64,000 nt of DNA, taken from contig CAMZMU010000060.1 in the NCBI GenBank assembly GCA_947311845.1, positions 3,480,488-3,544,487 of the forward strand, read 5' to 3'. The position numbers and the translations under genes are program-made. Source of the stretch: Poa pratensis (Eukaryota > Streptophyta > Magnoliopsida > Poales > Poaceae). The notes beneath the pieces are model-generated. The model was given only the letters and a program-made list of their open reading frames with translations, was not told the DNA's origin and ran no database searches. Below are positions 53,437-64,000 of this stretch, one piece after another (position 1 is the stretch's first letter; every line of letters begins with the position of its first letter).

Positions 53437-56400
53437 TGTAACGACCCGTAGTTATAGCACATTCGAAGGGTAGAAATTAGAGTTGTGCATATTTGCATTC
53501 ATGCATTGGAAATTTGGGATAAATTTCGCGCTTTTGTGAAAAAGAGACAAGAGGTGATCGACACTCGACAGGGTTGTCGAGAGGGGTTGAAATAAACTCA
53601 AAGCTCATATTTGAAAGAATTAGTAACTATTTGAAATTGGAATTCATAAGGAATTCAAAACTCTAAATAATGCATTCATTGTATTACTCATCACATTTCT
53701 CAACAAATTAAGGACAAATTCAAATTTGAATAATTTGAATTACAAATATTTGACAAGTAAATTCATAAACAGAATTCATAACAACACAAGTAGAAATGGA
53801 AATCTTTATTTCTTATTCTTATTCTCTCACAAACATTACAAATTCATTACAAGGAATAATTCCCAAAGGTTTATACAAAACCTGATAAAAGAAAATTACA
53901 TAGGAATATTTCCTAGAAACTAAACCTAGCTATTTTAGTTCTTGATCTTGTAAGACTTGAGGTCTTGGTACCTGCACACAAGCAAAGACAACGAAATGGT
54001 TTGGTTAGAATTAAAATGTTGCCACCACTTGTTGGTGATGGCATTTTGATGTCAGAAAATGGCAGGAACAAGATCAACACTTGGTTGATCATGTTCTGAT
54101 GCTAGAGGGCAGAAGAACCAAACTGAAGGCAACAGGAGTGATCATCCCAGGATTTCATCATGTATTTTTAAGCAAATAGAACTTAGGCAGCAGGGGCAAA
54201 GGCTTTTGTATGCATACATGACCTGGTGATCGAAGGATACAAAGACAACAACAAAGCAAGCAACAGGAGCCCTCCAGCCAGCCAAATCCTTTGATGAAAT
54301 TCCAAATAGGAGTTAAATAACCAAATTCAGAGCTCCAAAACATCACACATGAGTTAGGTATCACATTTGACACTTACAGTCAACTGATCCAGTAAATAAA
54401 CCTGTAAAGCCACATAATTCATTTGAATTCGAAACCAATAGCAGCCAACTAGAAATAAAGCCAAAACCAGCGAACACTTGACAATAGGATAGCACCAGTC
54501 CAAGGAGATGAGGTGATCACATGTATCACACAAGGGCACAAGCCATAACCACGTGGAGCACATATCAGAACAACAGAAGCTCACATGGCACACACCTGGT
54601 GCACACATGGAGCTGAGGTGGACTGAACCTAACCAAAATGACAAGAACCACCTGAAGGGCAGTCAACAAAGGAGGCAACCGTCTCCAGATACATTTCCTT
54701 AAGCAAACCGACCCAGAATTAGGAAACTTGAACCAATAGTGATCCACAGAAGCAACACAGTCACCACATGCATTTATCTAGGTGTCAAGCCACCAGATGA
54801 TCAACAACCGACATTAGAACCTATATATACACAGAGAAATGGAATGGCAGCAAGCTAATGCACACCCACTCGCATTCCATACACCATTTTCACCACAGCC
54901 ACCATAGCTTTCATCACTAGTAGTGTAGATCACACACTGCAGCACCCACCAGAAGCACAAAACCTTTGATTTCTTAGAAAGCCTCTAGGAATAGGTCGAG
55001 CAGCGAGGAGGAGGAGGCTTACCACAAGAAGCAGGTTGTTCAAAGCCAGAAGACTCTCGCTACTCTTCATACAGCAGGTTATAGCTGATCATGAGTTCAT
55101 GATCTTCCTCTGGAAGGTGTTATACTTGGTTAACACCCAACAGAACAGGCTCTCATGCTCTCAAGAGTGAGAGGAGAGAGATCTGGAGTAGGCATAAGAA
55201 TCCAGCAGTGTTTTACACTGTATTTGGATCATCACTTGCATTAAAAGGGACAGGGACACATAGTATCTTTTCTTATCAGTTTTTATTCCAAGAAAGCTAC
55301 CAATTTATTGGTCACAGCTATGCTTGATGAATTAGGATGCACTGAGCACAGGAAAACATAAAAGAGGGATATTTTGTGCATGTGTATTCTCAGAGGAGAT
55401 GTCACACGCAGCAGAACACCCTTTACATGTTTAAATGCACCACAGAGAGGTATTTCGACAAGCTAAGCATGCATAGCAATTTTTATTGCAAAGCTTCAGA
55501 GCTAAAGCTCATCCTTAGCTATTTTTACACAAGTGGGAGCAATTGATGCTCTTACAAAGCTTCAGAGAAGCATAGGTGGGGAAATTCCTACTGTTGTGGA
55601 GAATTAAGCCCATAGATCACTCTACTGGACCGTGAAGTCCATGAATGAGTAGATCTACACACCATTCACTAGAAGGCACAATTGTTAAAACTGAAGAATA
55701 ACTTCAGTAGACAGTGCATATAAATGAAAAGGCCATTAGTAATTTTTCTAGCACAAAGGCCAGTTTATTAGCTCATTGAAGTAACCCTAAAACACAGAAA
55801 GAGCACATAATTAATTCTACAACTAAAAGCAGTAGAAATAGAAGTATGGTTGCTCAGATTCGAGCAGTGGCAGAGGAGGAAGATGGAGTGAGAAGGTTTT
55901 TACCTTGTAGTCCAGGGCAGTAGCTCCAGAGATGACAGGGCAGTGCATGTGCAACTCTGGAGGGTGCCATGGAGCACGACGAACTCGAACACATCACACA
56001 GCGACCATGGCGGCTCGAGCAGTGGTAGCTCGGAGCCAAGCCGCCCATGGGCTACTCGCAGTAGGATGCTAGGAGCACCCAGGAGGCTAGCACGTCGGAG
56101 TAGAGCGCCGGAGCACGGCGAAGCCATCGATCGGAGCCGCACACCGAAACCCTAGAAATGGGGATTAGGGTTGCGCACGACCGTGAGAGAGAGGGGAAAG
56201 TAGATCGAAGTGGATAGGAAGGAAGAGCTCGACGAGGCGCGTCGATTGCGTCCAACGGCGGCGGCCAAGACGACCGGAGCCAGCCGGAGGAGCGAGGCGA
56301 CGACGACGGGATTTCGGTCGCAGGAGCGAGCACGAGCGAGAGAGAGAGAAGAGCAAGGGGGAGAGGGAGAGAGAGGCTGGTCTTAGACTCGAGTCAGTGG

Positions 56401-57676
56401 GTTTGACTCAACCCACTCGAGTCAGGGGTATTTTGGTAATTTACCTAATCAAATAATTCAAACTTCACTGAATTTTAACCAAGAATCTGTTGGAACAAAA
56501 ATCAACTAAAAATAGTCAATAAACTCTATAAATTATGAGGAATTTTACTGTAATTTTTATATTGAATTTTGACAGTTTTGAGTGGATGAAAAATTCAAGG
56601 ATCCTTAAGTGGATATGACTTGGAAATCTTTTTGTTGGTACCAGTCTAAAGCCAGCCCACTCGAGAGTGGTGATCGGTAGTGTTATCTTGGGTGGGGTGG
56701 ATAGACGGATCTAGGGGCCTGTCGACTTGGTCAAGGATACCGTGCTATTCACACTTAGGGCTGACATGTGGACGAAGGGGGGTCGAAGAAGAACTCGGAA
56801 TGTCTTGAGAACCCCATACCTGACCAAACACACCAAGGAAGTGTGTAGAGAGATGCATGGATGGGCCTACTCTTGGGAAAAGTGACGCACCTCAGCAGAG
56901 TGTAAAAAGATTAATAGCAGCTATTCCCGTGTTCCCGGAAGAAACTATGATCGCGGGGGAAAGGGGTCTTAACTTGACTCTCAAACCCGTGAGGGCGGAG
57001 GAACATAGATTTCATGAAGATAAAATCGACCTTTTTCTAAAAACGTTTTCTAAAAACTTGCATCGATGTCTACGGCTCTTTAGAGTCATGATGGTGGAAA
57101 TGCATGAAGGAAATTCTCGTACCTTTTACGAACTTGCTGAGTAACGCTCGTTACTCAACCTTCCCGTTGACCCCATGCTTAGATTGTGAGATGCTGGAAG
57201 CTGGAGAAGGAGACCACATCTACGAAGACTCAGAAGTTTACTTCGAGGCACCGGACCTATCTGGAGGAGTTGAAGGAGTCGACTACGTCATCGCGTACGG
57301 AGCCGCACCTGAAGAAGGAGGAGCTGAAGATTAGTCGGGAGAAAGAGTCTAGAGATAGACGAGGCCTAGTAAAGCAACCATAGCCATTGGGTTGTTTGAC
57401 TAAGATGGTTCTCAGTCTACTTTTATAGTTTGCTCGTCAACTTTCCAAGGTTGACTTTAGTATGTTTAAACTTCCTCAACCGACTGAGGAGGAAGTCGAG
57501 TTTGATGTTCATCTTTGGCTTGTAATCTGTAGTACGGAATAAAGTGTGAAGTTGGACCCACAATGTTTCTGTTGTACTACTCTGAGGGACGTGATATTTA
57601 CGGATAAGGACATCCGTGGGTGTTATGTCAAAGACTTGTGCACTACAACATGCAGTGGTGTACTCGGGTCGCCACA
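53437..57676. mobile_element. Very long solo LTR, 4.24 kb
   Basis: The block starts TGTAACGACCCGTAG and ends CGGGTCGCCACA. The first ten bases and the complement of the last ten (TGTGGCGACC) match at 8 of 10, with TG...CA ends. A perfect 5-bp duplication GCGGG flanks it (53432-53436 and 57677-57681). No gag or pol is present. Features expected of an LTR are a TATA-like CTATATATAC at about 54821 and AATAAA at about 57539. LTRs above 4 kb are rare; Sukkula-type LARD elements of barley have LTRs of similar size, but family membership was not tested. Open frames inside (for example minus strand 55854-56360) show no recognisable product. Confidence 0.72.
56386..56434. repeat. Hairpin-forming inverted repeat
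   Basis: GACTCGAGTCAGTGGGTT is followed after six bases by AACCCACTCGAGTC, giving a stem of about 14 bp with a small bulge. It lies inside the long solo LTR. Confidence 0.6.
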
Positions 57677-58060
57677 GCGGGAACCAAGGAGGAGGAGGAC
57701 TTTGTATGTACCGAGGAGGAGGCGTACGCTGCGGGGGTCATGGGAACCGCCCCGCCGCTGCTACACCTACTCGCGAGAAGGAAATCTGGCAGAGACGGAC
57801 GGCGGAAGCGACCCACAACTGCAGGAGGTCATGGAGTCCTCATTGGCGGCGCTCGACGACGACCATGTCTGTCGCGCTGCGCTCCCCCACGACCTCAAGG
57901 CCAAGGAAGCTACCGAGCTAGCCCAGGCGGCCGCGGATTGGGGAACGGAGAGCATATGCGTCGTCGCAAGCGTGCGCGTGAGGCTGTGGCGGCGGGCGCT
58001 ACGAGAAGCTCCGAGTGAACCCCTATTACCGCCGGCAGCACCGCCTACGCGACATTTTTT

Positions 58061-59185
58061 TTAAAATTATCAGCACCACTATGTATTCCCTATCAATTAA
58101 CGGGAGAGCATGAGGCCCTTGTGGCGCCGAGGTCCGCCACCGTGGTCGGTTGTGCCGGAGGAAGAGCCAGCGAGTATGTCACGGGTAACCCTAGCGACGA
58201 CTACACACAGCCAATTTTGTTTAAATTGTCGAGACACTGGGATCTACATCGCCCACACCGGAGGAGGACGACGACAAGTAGTTGGTCTAGATATATTATG
58301 TGTAATCTATCCAGTAGACCAAATGTATGCCCTATTTTATTTAATGTCATATTCGAACTTTAAATTTAAAATTTTGTTTAGATGGTTGGATTGAAAAAAA
58401 AGAGTTTGGCGGACCAAATGGGTCACCCCGTTGGGTGCAGTGTCCATAAAAAAAGGGACAAACAACAAACGTCTGTGTGCTTGACAACCCAAACAACAAA
58501 AAATCGGACATATATCGCTTCCATTTGGTTTGTAGCGTTGGAGTTGGCCTTACTAGTTACCGAGCAATCAGTGGGCCAATTCCTGCTCGCCACCCATGCT
58601 GGTGGCTGCTTTAATAGCACCTCCACTCGCGGTGCCAATAGTGCCGCCAATAGCCGCATTGAGCGCGCAGACGTAAAATCGCGCCCACTCGATGCTCCAA
58701 TAGCCAGTTTTCATCCGGCGGGGCGCAATATTACGTCTGGTGTGCCATCCCTCCACCCCCACCCACCCCCGGTTGTGAGTCGGTTGGGCGCACTGGAAGA
58801 AGCCGCACGTGACGCCACGTAGGATTCCGACAGGCGGGCCATTGCTATCATTGACGCATAAAAAAACCCTACTCTATCTCCTCCCCTTTCTCCCGCTTCA
58901 TTTCTACCCCCTCCTCATCCTTGCCGCCCCCACACCTTCCATCGTACACGGCGCTAGCTTGCCGGACACACAAATCGTGCCGCCGACCCAGCCCCATCTC
59001 CCTAGGCTTCCCTCGGAGGCGGCTCAACAACTCTCATTGTCCAAAGAGCTCCCGGCTACCTCCTGCTCCCACACCTAGGGCCAGGCAAAGTGTTCGGCCC
59101 ATTCCCTGGTAGGCCGAATATTTTCAGAATTTTTCCTGGCCGCCGACGATCGAGTGATTGATTCATTCACGTTTTATTTCAATAG
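58061..59185. other. Upstream region of the Harbinger transposase relic
   Basis: No coding block is recognised. The 58400-58900 portion has the phrases described for the possible Harbinger flank, then a C-rich leader (58880-59080) before the transposase start. Confidence 0.4.
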
Positions 59186-60456
59186 ATGGATAGCGACGAT
59201 GAGATGATGGCCAACCCGTTGTTGGAAGAAGAAACCACTATCGCAAAGAGAATTTGGCAATTGTTGCTTGTCTTCTACAGCTTCAAGCCGGCGAGGCCGC
59301 CAATGCTGCACCCAAAGGAGGAGGATCAATACCAAGCCGAGACAGAGAATGGAGAGTCATTGCATATGTTGATCTCCGATTATTTTACCGAATTCCTAGC
59401 ATTCAATCCAAAGGATTTTCTTTGGCGGTTTTGGATAAACCGTGACTTGTTCTTGTGGATCGCGCAAGTTGTGGGGGTCTACAATCCATGGTTTAAGTTG
59501 AAGAAAAACGTTGTGGGAATGGTTGGTTTCTCTTCAATCTAGAAGTGCACTGCTGCTATGAGGATGCTTGCATATGGAGCACATGTGTATGGTACGCCGA
59601 CTATGTACGCATCTCGGAGTCTGCACCTATCAAATCAATTTACAGATTATGCAGGATGGTGGTGGCTGTGTTTGGCCCGCACTATTTGAGAGGACTAAAT
59701 GAAGAAAAAATAACTCAGATCATGGAACACAATGCAACGAGGGGATTTCCTGTGGTGCTTGGAAGTATCGACTGCATACATTAAAGCTGAAAAATTGTCC
59801 ATTATGGTTGGCAAGGATTGTACAAAGGGGGCCATAAAGGATATTGAAGTGTGGTACTTAAAGATGTGGCCGATCATCAACTATGGATTTGACCCTTTTC
59901 TTTGGTGCCATGACATGATCTCACAATGACATCAACGTGCTACGACGCTCTCCGGTGTTTGCAAGACTTGTTGAAGGCCATGCTTCCGCAGTCAACTATG
60001 AGATCAATGGCCACCAAAACGACAAAGGGTACTACCTAGCCGATGACATCTATCCAAGGTGGGTTACATTTGTCAAGAGAATCTTCAATCCTCTAGGCAA
60101 CAAAGGTTGTTGGTTTTCCTCCGAACAAGAGAGTGTGAGGAAGAGTGTTGAGTGGGCATTTGGAGTGCTTCAATCTCAGTTTGCTATTGTCTGGTACCAT
60201 GCTCTGACATGGTCGAACGAGCAGATGTGAGACGTCATAAATGTGTATGATCATGCACAACATATTCATGGAGAGTGAGCGTGCGAATCCGGTGCATGAT
60301 TTTCTTCCTTTTGATTTTCAGGGTCCTCTCGCTTATTTTAATCACTTATTTCCCGTAGATTCTGCTGATTTCCTCGTCCAGCATATAAAGATTAAGGATG
60401 AAGACGTTCATCATCAGATTCAAAATGATATAGCCACGAGAGGGCAACATATTTGA
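59186..60456 (+). pseudogene. PIF/Harbinger transposase relic
   Basis: Conserved blocks of the grass Harbinger transposase occur in order across several frames: MDSDDEMMANPLLEEETT, CLLQLQAGEAANAAPK, KKNVVGMVGFSSI, RMVVAVFGPHYLRGLNEEK, TRGFPVVLGSIDCIH (first catalytic D), [20 protein letters not shown] (second D), [53 protein letters not shown] (E) and MIMHNIFMESE. The family usually has VERAFGVLQ, so R is replaced by W beside the catalytic E. There are stops at about 59540, 59782 and 60228 and several frameshifts between 59240 and 59930. It is full length but inactive. Matching terminal repeats were not found with confidence. Confidence 0.88.
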
Positions 60457-60559
60457 GTTATGTGAACACTTTTAAATAAATTTTCTAACATTTGATGGAT
60501 TTTGTGTTAAAACTATGTATGATTCGGATAATTTGGAAGTAGTCGCACGGGCTGGGCCT

Positions 60560-61330
60560 TGTTTCCCTTCCTCGTCATCACAGGGTGCAGGGTCGCTGAC
60601 AGCCGTCTCCCCTGTTCTCCCGTCCCAAACGGCCAAACCTCTCCCCTTTGCCATTCCACCCAGGCGCGTCTGCCGCCTTCAAGAGTCCTGAGTTGATCCC
60701 TTTTGCTGGTAAGAAAGCCCTAGATTGCAACTGCATTGCTGATCATTTTGCTCTAGTCTTCTCTTTGCTGTGAACAATCAATCCGCCGAGATCTATCTGC
60801 ATAAAGATCGGTCGCGGTTGAACCTAAAATAAATAGGGTTTGCCCAAAGGTGCCGGTGCTGCATCGGTTCTATTTCAGTCTCTATTACGCTGAATTAATC
60901 CTAGTACTGGACATTTAGTTTCCAAGACAATTTAGGGGACTTCGACTGAACCCTCATGCCCCGCGTGAAGTCGCCCCCTTGCATGTACCATGGCCTGGTG
61001 AAAAGTAGGGCACCTTTTCCCATGAGCGATTCTGCAATTCATTCGTTAGGTCTTTAATAATTTTAGTTAATGTGCTTAAGTTGGTCATTTTAGGTGCTTG
61101 TGTAGAGTACGTATGACCTATAAATCACCCTTTGTTCAGAATTTGGGAACATAGGGACTGTGTGGTGTCCACATTTAGGGAGTTATAAATACCTTGCTTT
61201 GAAGGTGTAGATTGAGTATGGTAACCGACAACTGCAAAATTTCCTTTCTTATGTATGTATTCGTCAGATTTTTTATGCCAACATTTTTTGCCCTAAAGGA
61301 TTGCTTGATTTAGTTTACATCTTTTGGCAG
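60560..61330 (+). other. 5' UTR exon and first intron of the RNase H1-family gene
   Basis: A GC-rich leader (from about 60560, start unknown) ends at a strong donor TTTTGCTG|GTAAGAAAG (60708/60709). The intron runs to CTTTTGGCAG at 61330, five bases before the start codon region. An intron in the 5' UTR is common in constitutively expressed grass genes. The start of transcription was not determined. Confidence 0.5.
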
Positions 61331-61334
61331 CCAT

Positions 61335-63605
61335 ATGGAAGAAGGTAGTGACTATTATGTTGTCAAGAAAGGGGACATGGTTGCTGTTTACAAAACATTA
61401 AGTGATTGCCAGGCACAGATTTGCTCTTTGGTATGTGATTTTCTATGAACATTTGACAGTTAAGTTGCTTGCAGTTTTTCATGGTGCTACTGTGTAAAAT
61501 TTTGTTATGCCATTACCAGATGTCAGAATTATGATGTAATAATGCATAGACCCTACTATTACTAATCTAAACATGAAATTATTATAGCAAATGGTCCACT
61601 AGTCCTTGCTCCGTCAGTCGAGTCCCTAAAATAAGTCACCGTGCTTGCATATATGATTTTTTACTAAGCCTTGTTTCTTTTGTATTCTTACCTTGGCATG
61701 TTCCTTAGCTGAAGGGAGACGAGACATGTCAACATAGCTCCATTTTTAGCTTCTCCCGCTGTTTGCTGTTCCATGTCTATGTGCACTACTCACATTGTTC
61801 CTTGCAATTTTTTCTAGTGTTGGACTGCTGGTTTACCAGTTTGAGATTTTAAGATATTTGTTGATATTTAGGTGGAGTTAATTTAGCCGGGTAAATATTT
61901 ATATTTGAGTTGTAAATTATGATACCAATTCACTATGATGTTAACTTTCTGTTTCTACTGACGTGTGTTTGTATTTTTTTCAGTAAGCTGTTTACCTCAT
62001 ACTATAACATATTCATGACAACCAAATAATTTCAGTTGACTACTATAGTATTGCCTTCAACTCCATGTTATTCCGATGGAATATTGTATTGTTATGTACA
62101 CTTAACCACAGCATATGGTTTGAGTTGGGGAATAGTGTAGTAGCAGCCTGCATTTCTATGTTGCTCCTGCTGCTACCATCCAATTCTACTCCCCCCGTTC
62201 GAAAAAGGATGTCACAAAAATGAACTATAGATAGACCAGTTTTGTGACATCCTTTTCCGAACGGAGGGAGTATATTGTTTCTTTTTCTATTTTCCATTTT
62301 TTAGATTTAAAAATAACTTGTACTTGATGATAGCAAAATTATAAATGATCATATTAGATATTACCTATTCTGAAACCTCTCAAATAAGGAGCTGGTGGGA
62401 TAGAAGACGAACCATCACCAATTGACCTCCAATTCAGATATTTATATGAGCAAGACATTATCTTCTTAGATTGTTTCTTTTTTTTAAAGGTATCTGGTCC
62501 TGCTGCAAGTGCCTACAAGGGTTATTTCTGGAGCAAAGAAAAGGCAGACTACCTCTCTACACGTGGACTTATTAATGCTTCATATACAATCAATGCAGCT
62601 GATTTTAGGGAAGATTTATTGGGCGCCCTTGTACCGTGCACTTTCCAGGTAAAGTGCTAAAATTGCACTTCAGTTCGTTTTCCATAACCAGCTGACATGT
62701 TTTAATCTGACAATAGTTATTATGTGGTATGAGGTCAAATCCTGGTGGAATAGTTTCTTGTTCTCGGCCTAGTACAGTTGACATATTTGAGGCATTGAAT
62801 TATCATATGTTATTTCCTTGTAGGAGATAACTGGTCCTAGTTCAAACCAACTAGCTCCAGATCTGTCTGGAATCTTTAGTGATAAAAGGTATCAACCTGG
62901 TATCCGTAATGATATAAGATATCAGCCTGGGACACAACCTGTGAATCTGAATACTGTAAGTTCTGCTATTGGCAAGCATCCTAGCACTATAATATCTCCA
63001 GTTACATCATATTGTGTTATTACAGAGTGCCGCTGGATCTGGTCAAGCCCAAGGTTACTCGGATCAGGAAGCATTTAGCAGGCTGGTATGCAACATGACA
63101 CGTCTAAGAATGTACATGATCTCCATTTATTATTACAAATGATGAGTAAATACGACCAAGTGAATTATTTCTTTCTAGCATATAATTTTCATTGCCCAAT
63201 ATCATTGCAAGTCACTTGTGTAGTACTCCCTCCATTCCAAATTAATTGAAGTTCTAGGTTTGTCCGAAGTCAAACTAGTGTAAGTTTGACCAAGTTCATA
63301 GAAAAATATGCAAACTTCTACGACGCCAATTTTCTTTTATTAGAGTCACCATACATTATATTTTCGTACTATATGGATTGGACGTCATAGACATTGACAC
63401 ATTTTTCTATAAATCTGGTCAAACTTGAAGCTTCGGGCAAACATAGAACTTCAATTAATTTGGAACGGAGGGATTACTGAAGTATTGGTATTTTTTATAT
63501 GATGGGCTTATATTGCAGGATGCAAAACCAAGGTCCTCCAGCCATTCCTCTCCAAATAACCTCAACCATGGAGCTTTTGACGCACAACCTGTCTCAAAAC
63601 AATAT
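61335..63605 (+). CDS. RNase H1-family protein, N-terminal hybrid-binding (viroplasmin-like) part, 3' end beyond window
   Basis: There are five coding exons, all in phase 0: 61335-61430, 62490-62648, 62824-62955, 63026-63085 and 63519-63605, with GT-AG introns (donors TTG|GTATGT, CAG|GTAAAG, ACT|GTAAGT, CTG|GTATGC, TAT|GTAATG). The 178 residues so far contain a viroplasmin/RNase H1 N-terminal fold: DYYVVKKGDMVAVYKTLSDC, SAYKGYFWSKEKADYLSTRG, and a conserved LLGALVPCTFQ. A polar linker follows, with a near-duplicated pair KRYQPGIRN / IRYQPGTQP. Plant proteins with this start carry a C-terminal RNase H type 1 domain that degrades the RNA of RNA-DNA hybrids; that domain should lie beyond 64000. 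No organelle transit peptide precedes the domain from this ATG. The frame is intact, the splice sites are good, and only MITEs in introns disturb it. Confidence 0.8.
62189..62270. mobile_element. Short Stowaway-type MITE in intron, 82 bp
   Basis: CTCCCCCCGTTCGAAAAAGG is mirrored by CCTTTTCCGAACGGAGGGAG, with TA on both sides (62187-62188 and 62271-62272). It lies in the intron between the first and second coding exons of the RNase H1-family gene. Confidence 0.9.
63226..63474. mobile_element. Stowaway-type MITE in intron, 249 bp
   Basis: The left end CTCCCTCCATTCCAAATTAA is mirrored by TTAATTTGGAACGGAGGGAT. TA flanks both sides (63224-63225 and 63475-63476). It lies between the fourth and fifth coding exons, 45 bp before the acceptor. 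Confidence 0.9.
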
Positions 63606-64000
63606 GTAATGTTTGTTCATGTTTGCGCTGATTATTTTTCCACCTCTACTACAATACTTGCTCCTAGCAGTCTGTTAATCTGTTTGAGATGCTGTTGGAA
63701 GTAATCTATGCAGTTACATACTGTTTAGGGTCCAATATCAAATAAGTTAATCATACTTAGTTTCAGATTTCAAATACCCAAGTTGTGTTGGTCAATATTG
63801 AATATTCATAATCAATGTGTTCGAATAGCGATGTGAATTAGATAAGATGTTCCTTGATAGGATCGCAAAACGTAGCATCATGCGGCATCAAGATAATATC
63901 TGAATCTACCAAATAAACATTTTTAAAATCTATGATCACATCTTGAAATTGTAATTTAGAACTTACGTTGTAAAAAATATAGTGGAAAGGAGAGATCAAT
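63606..64000 (+). other. Intron of the RNase H1-family gene, running off the window
   Basis: It begins at the donor TAT|GTAATG and is AT-rich to the edge. No further exon is recognised. Confidence 0.6.

Larger units (their letters stand above)
53189..58060 (+). pseudogene. Unknown gene relic split by a solo LTR
   Basis: The left piece (53189-53436) and right piece (57682-58060) join across the 5-bp target duplication GCGGG of the intervening LTR. Read across the junction, the same protein-like blocks appear in shifting frames: VRKEGYGGSVLDSSTPRRRR, then a Glu-rich stretch with EEEAYAAGV, then SLAALDDDHVCRAALPHDLK and ATELAQAAADWGTESICVVA. The block PEEEAYAAG on the left and TEEEAYAAGV on the right are an internal repeat of the gene. 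Several frameshifts are present. From memory, similar sequences are common in Triticeae close to Harbinger elements, and a Harbinger transposase relic lies 1.1 kb downstream. The function is unknown. Confidence 0.45.

Noticed and set aside
1..64000. CRISPR arrays, bacterial operons or riboswitches
   Set aside because: Spliced genes and plant transposons show this is eukaryotic nuclear DNA; no regularly spaced direct repeats with unique spacers were seen.

Overview
The window is nuclear DNA of a grass, most likely a Triticeae species (wheat, Aegilops or barley relatives). The grounds are dense nested transposons, Stowaway MITEs with CTCCCTCC termini, a Tat-lineage Gypsy retrotransposon, a grass-type glycine-rich cell-wall protein gene and split genes with GT-AG introns. 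There is no operon structure. Only two ordinary host genes look intact: a single-exon glycine-rich secreted protein at 45250-46116 (+), and the 5' part of a multi-exon RNase H1-family gene from about 60.6 kb to the right edge (+). Almost everything else is mobile DNA or gene pieces carried by it.

Layout. 0-3.8 kb: a broken LINE end (-), a Stowaway MITE and a 1.4 kb insertion with a perfect 15-bp target duplication. 3.84-17.88 kb: a small Harbinger-like element split by a 10.9 kb Tat/RIRE2-like Gypsy retrotransposon (LTRs 4180-5117 and 14140-15074) and by a 2.3 kb solo LTR (15160-17453). 18.0-26.6 kb: a hAT MITE, an AT-rich MULE and a 6.9 kb long-TIR MULE that contains a Harbinger element, a second MULE-like element and a MITE. 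27.1-31.8 kb: a nearly complete Helitron Rep/helicase gene (-) with one intron, one frameshift and one substituted catalytic tyrosine. 36.04-42.98 kb: a CACTA element carrying a GRF-zinc-finger gene relic, several minisatellites, a SINE-like piece and a roughly 1 kb repeat array. 43.1-43.7 kb: a relic of the NAM-associated/Myb-like protein usually paired with Harbinger transposases. 45.2-46.3 kb: the glycine-rich protein gene. 46.90-52.55 kb: a Pack-MULE-like element with a perfect 9-bp target duplication and about 130-bp TIRs, holding a broken three-exon F-box gene, an intact 188-codon ORF and a broken acidic-tail gene. 53.2-58.1 kb: an unknown gene relic split by a 4.2 kb solo LTR. 59.2-60.5 kb: a Harbinger transposase relic. 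60.6-64 kb: the RNase H1-family gene with MITEs in its introns.

The most interesting feature is in the retrotransposon. Between pol and the 3' LTR it carries two genes on the opposite strand, each with its own TATA box about 80-90 bp before an ATG. One encodes a B3-type DNA-binding domain with an acidic tail. The other is a two-exon gene with a clean 76-bp GT-AG intron and an AATAAA signal. A retrotransposon carrying its own antisense transcription-factor-like gene is worth pursuing. All domain calls come from reading translations by eye; no database search was run.
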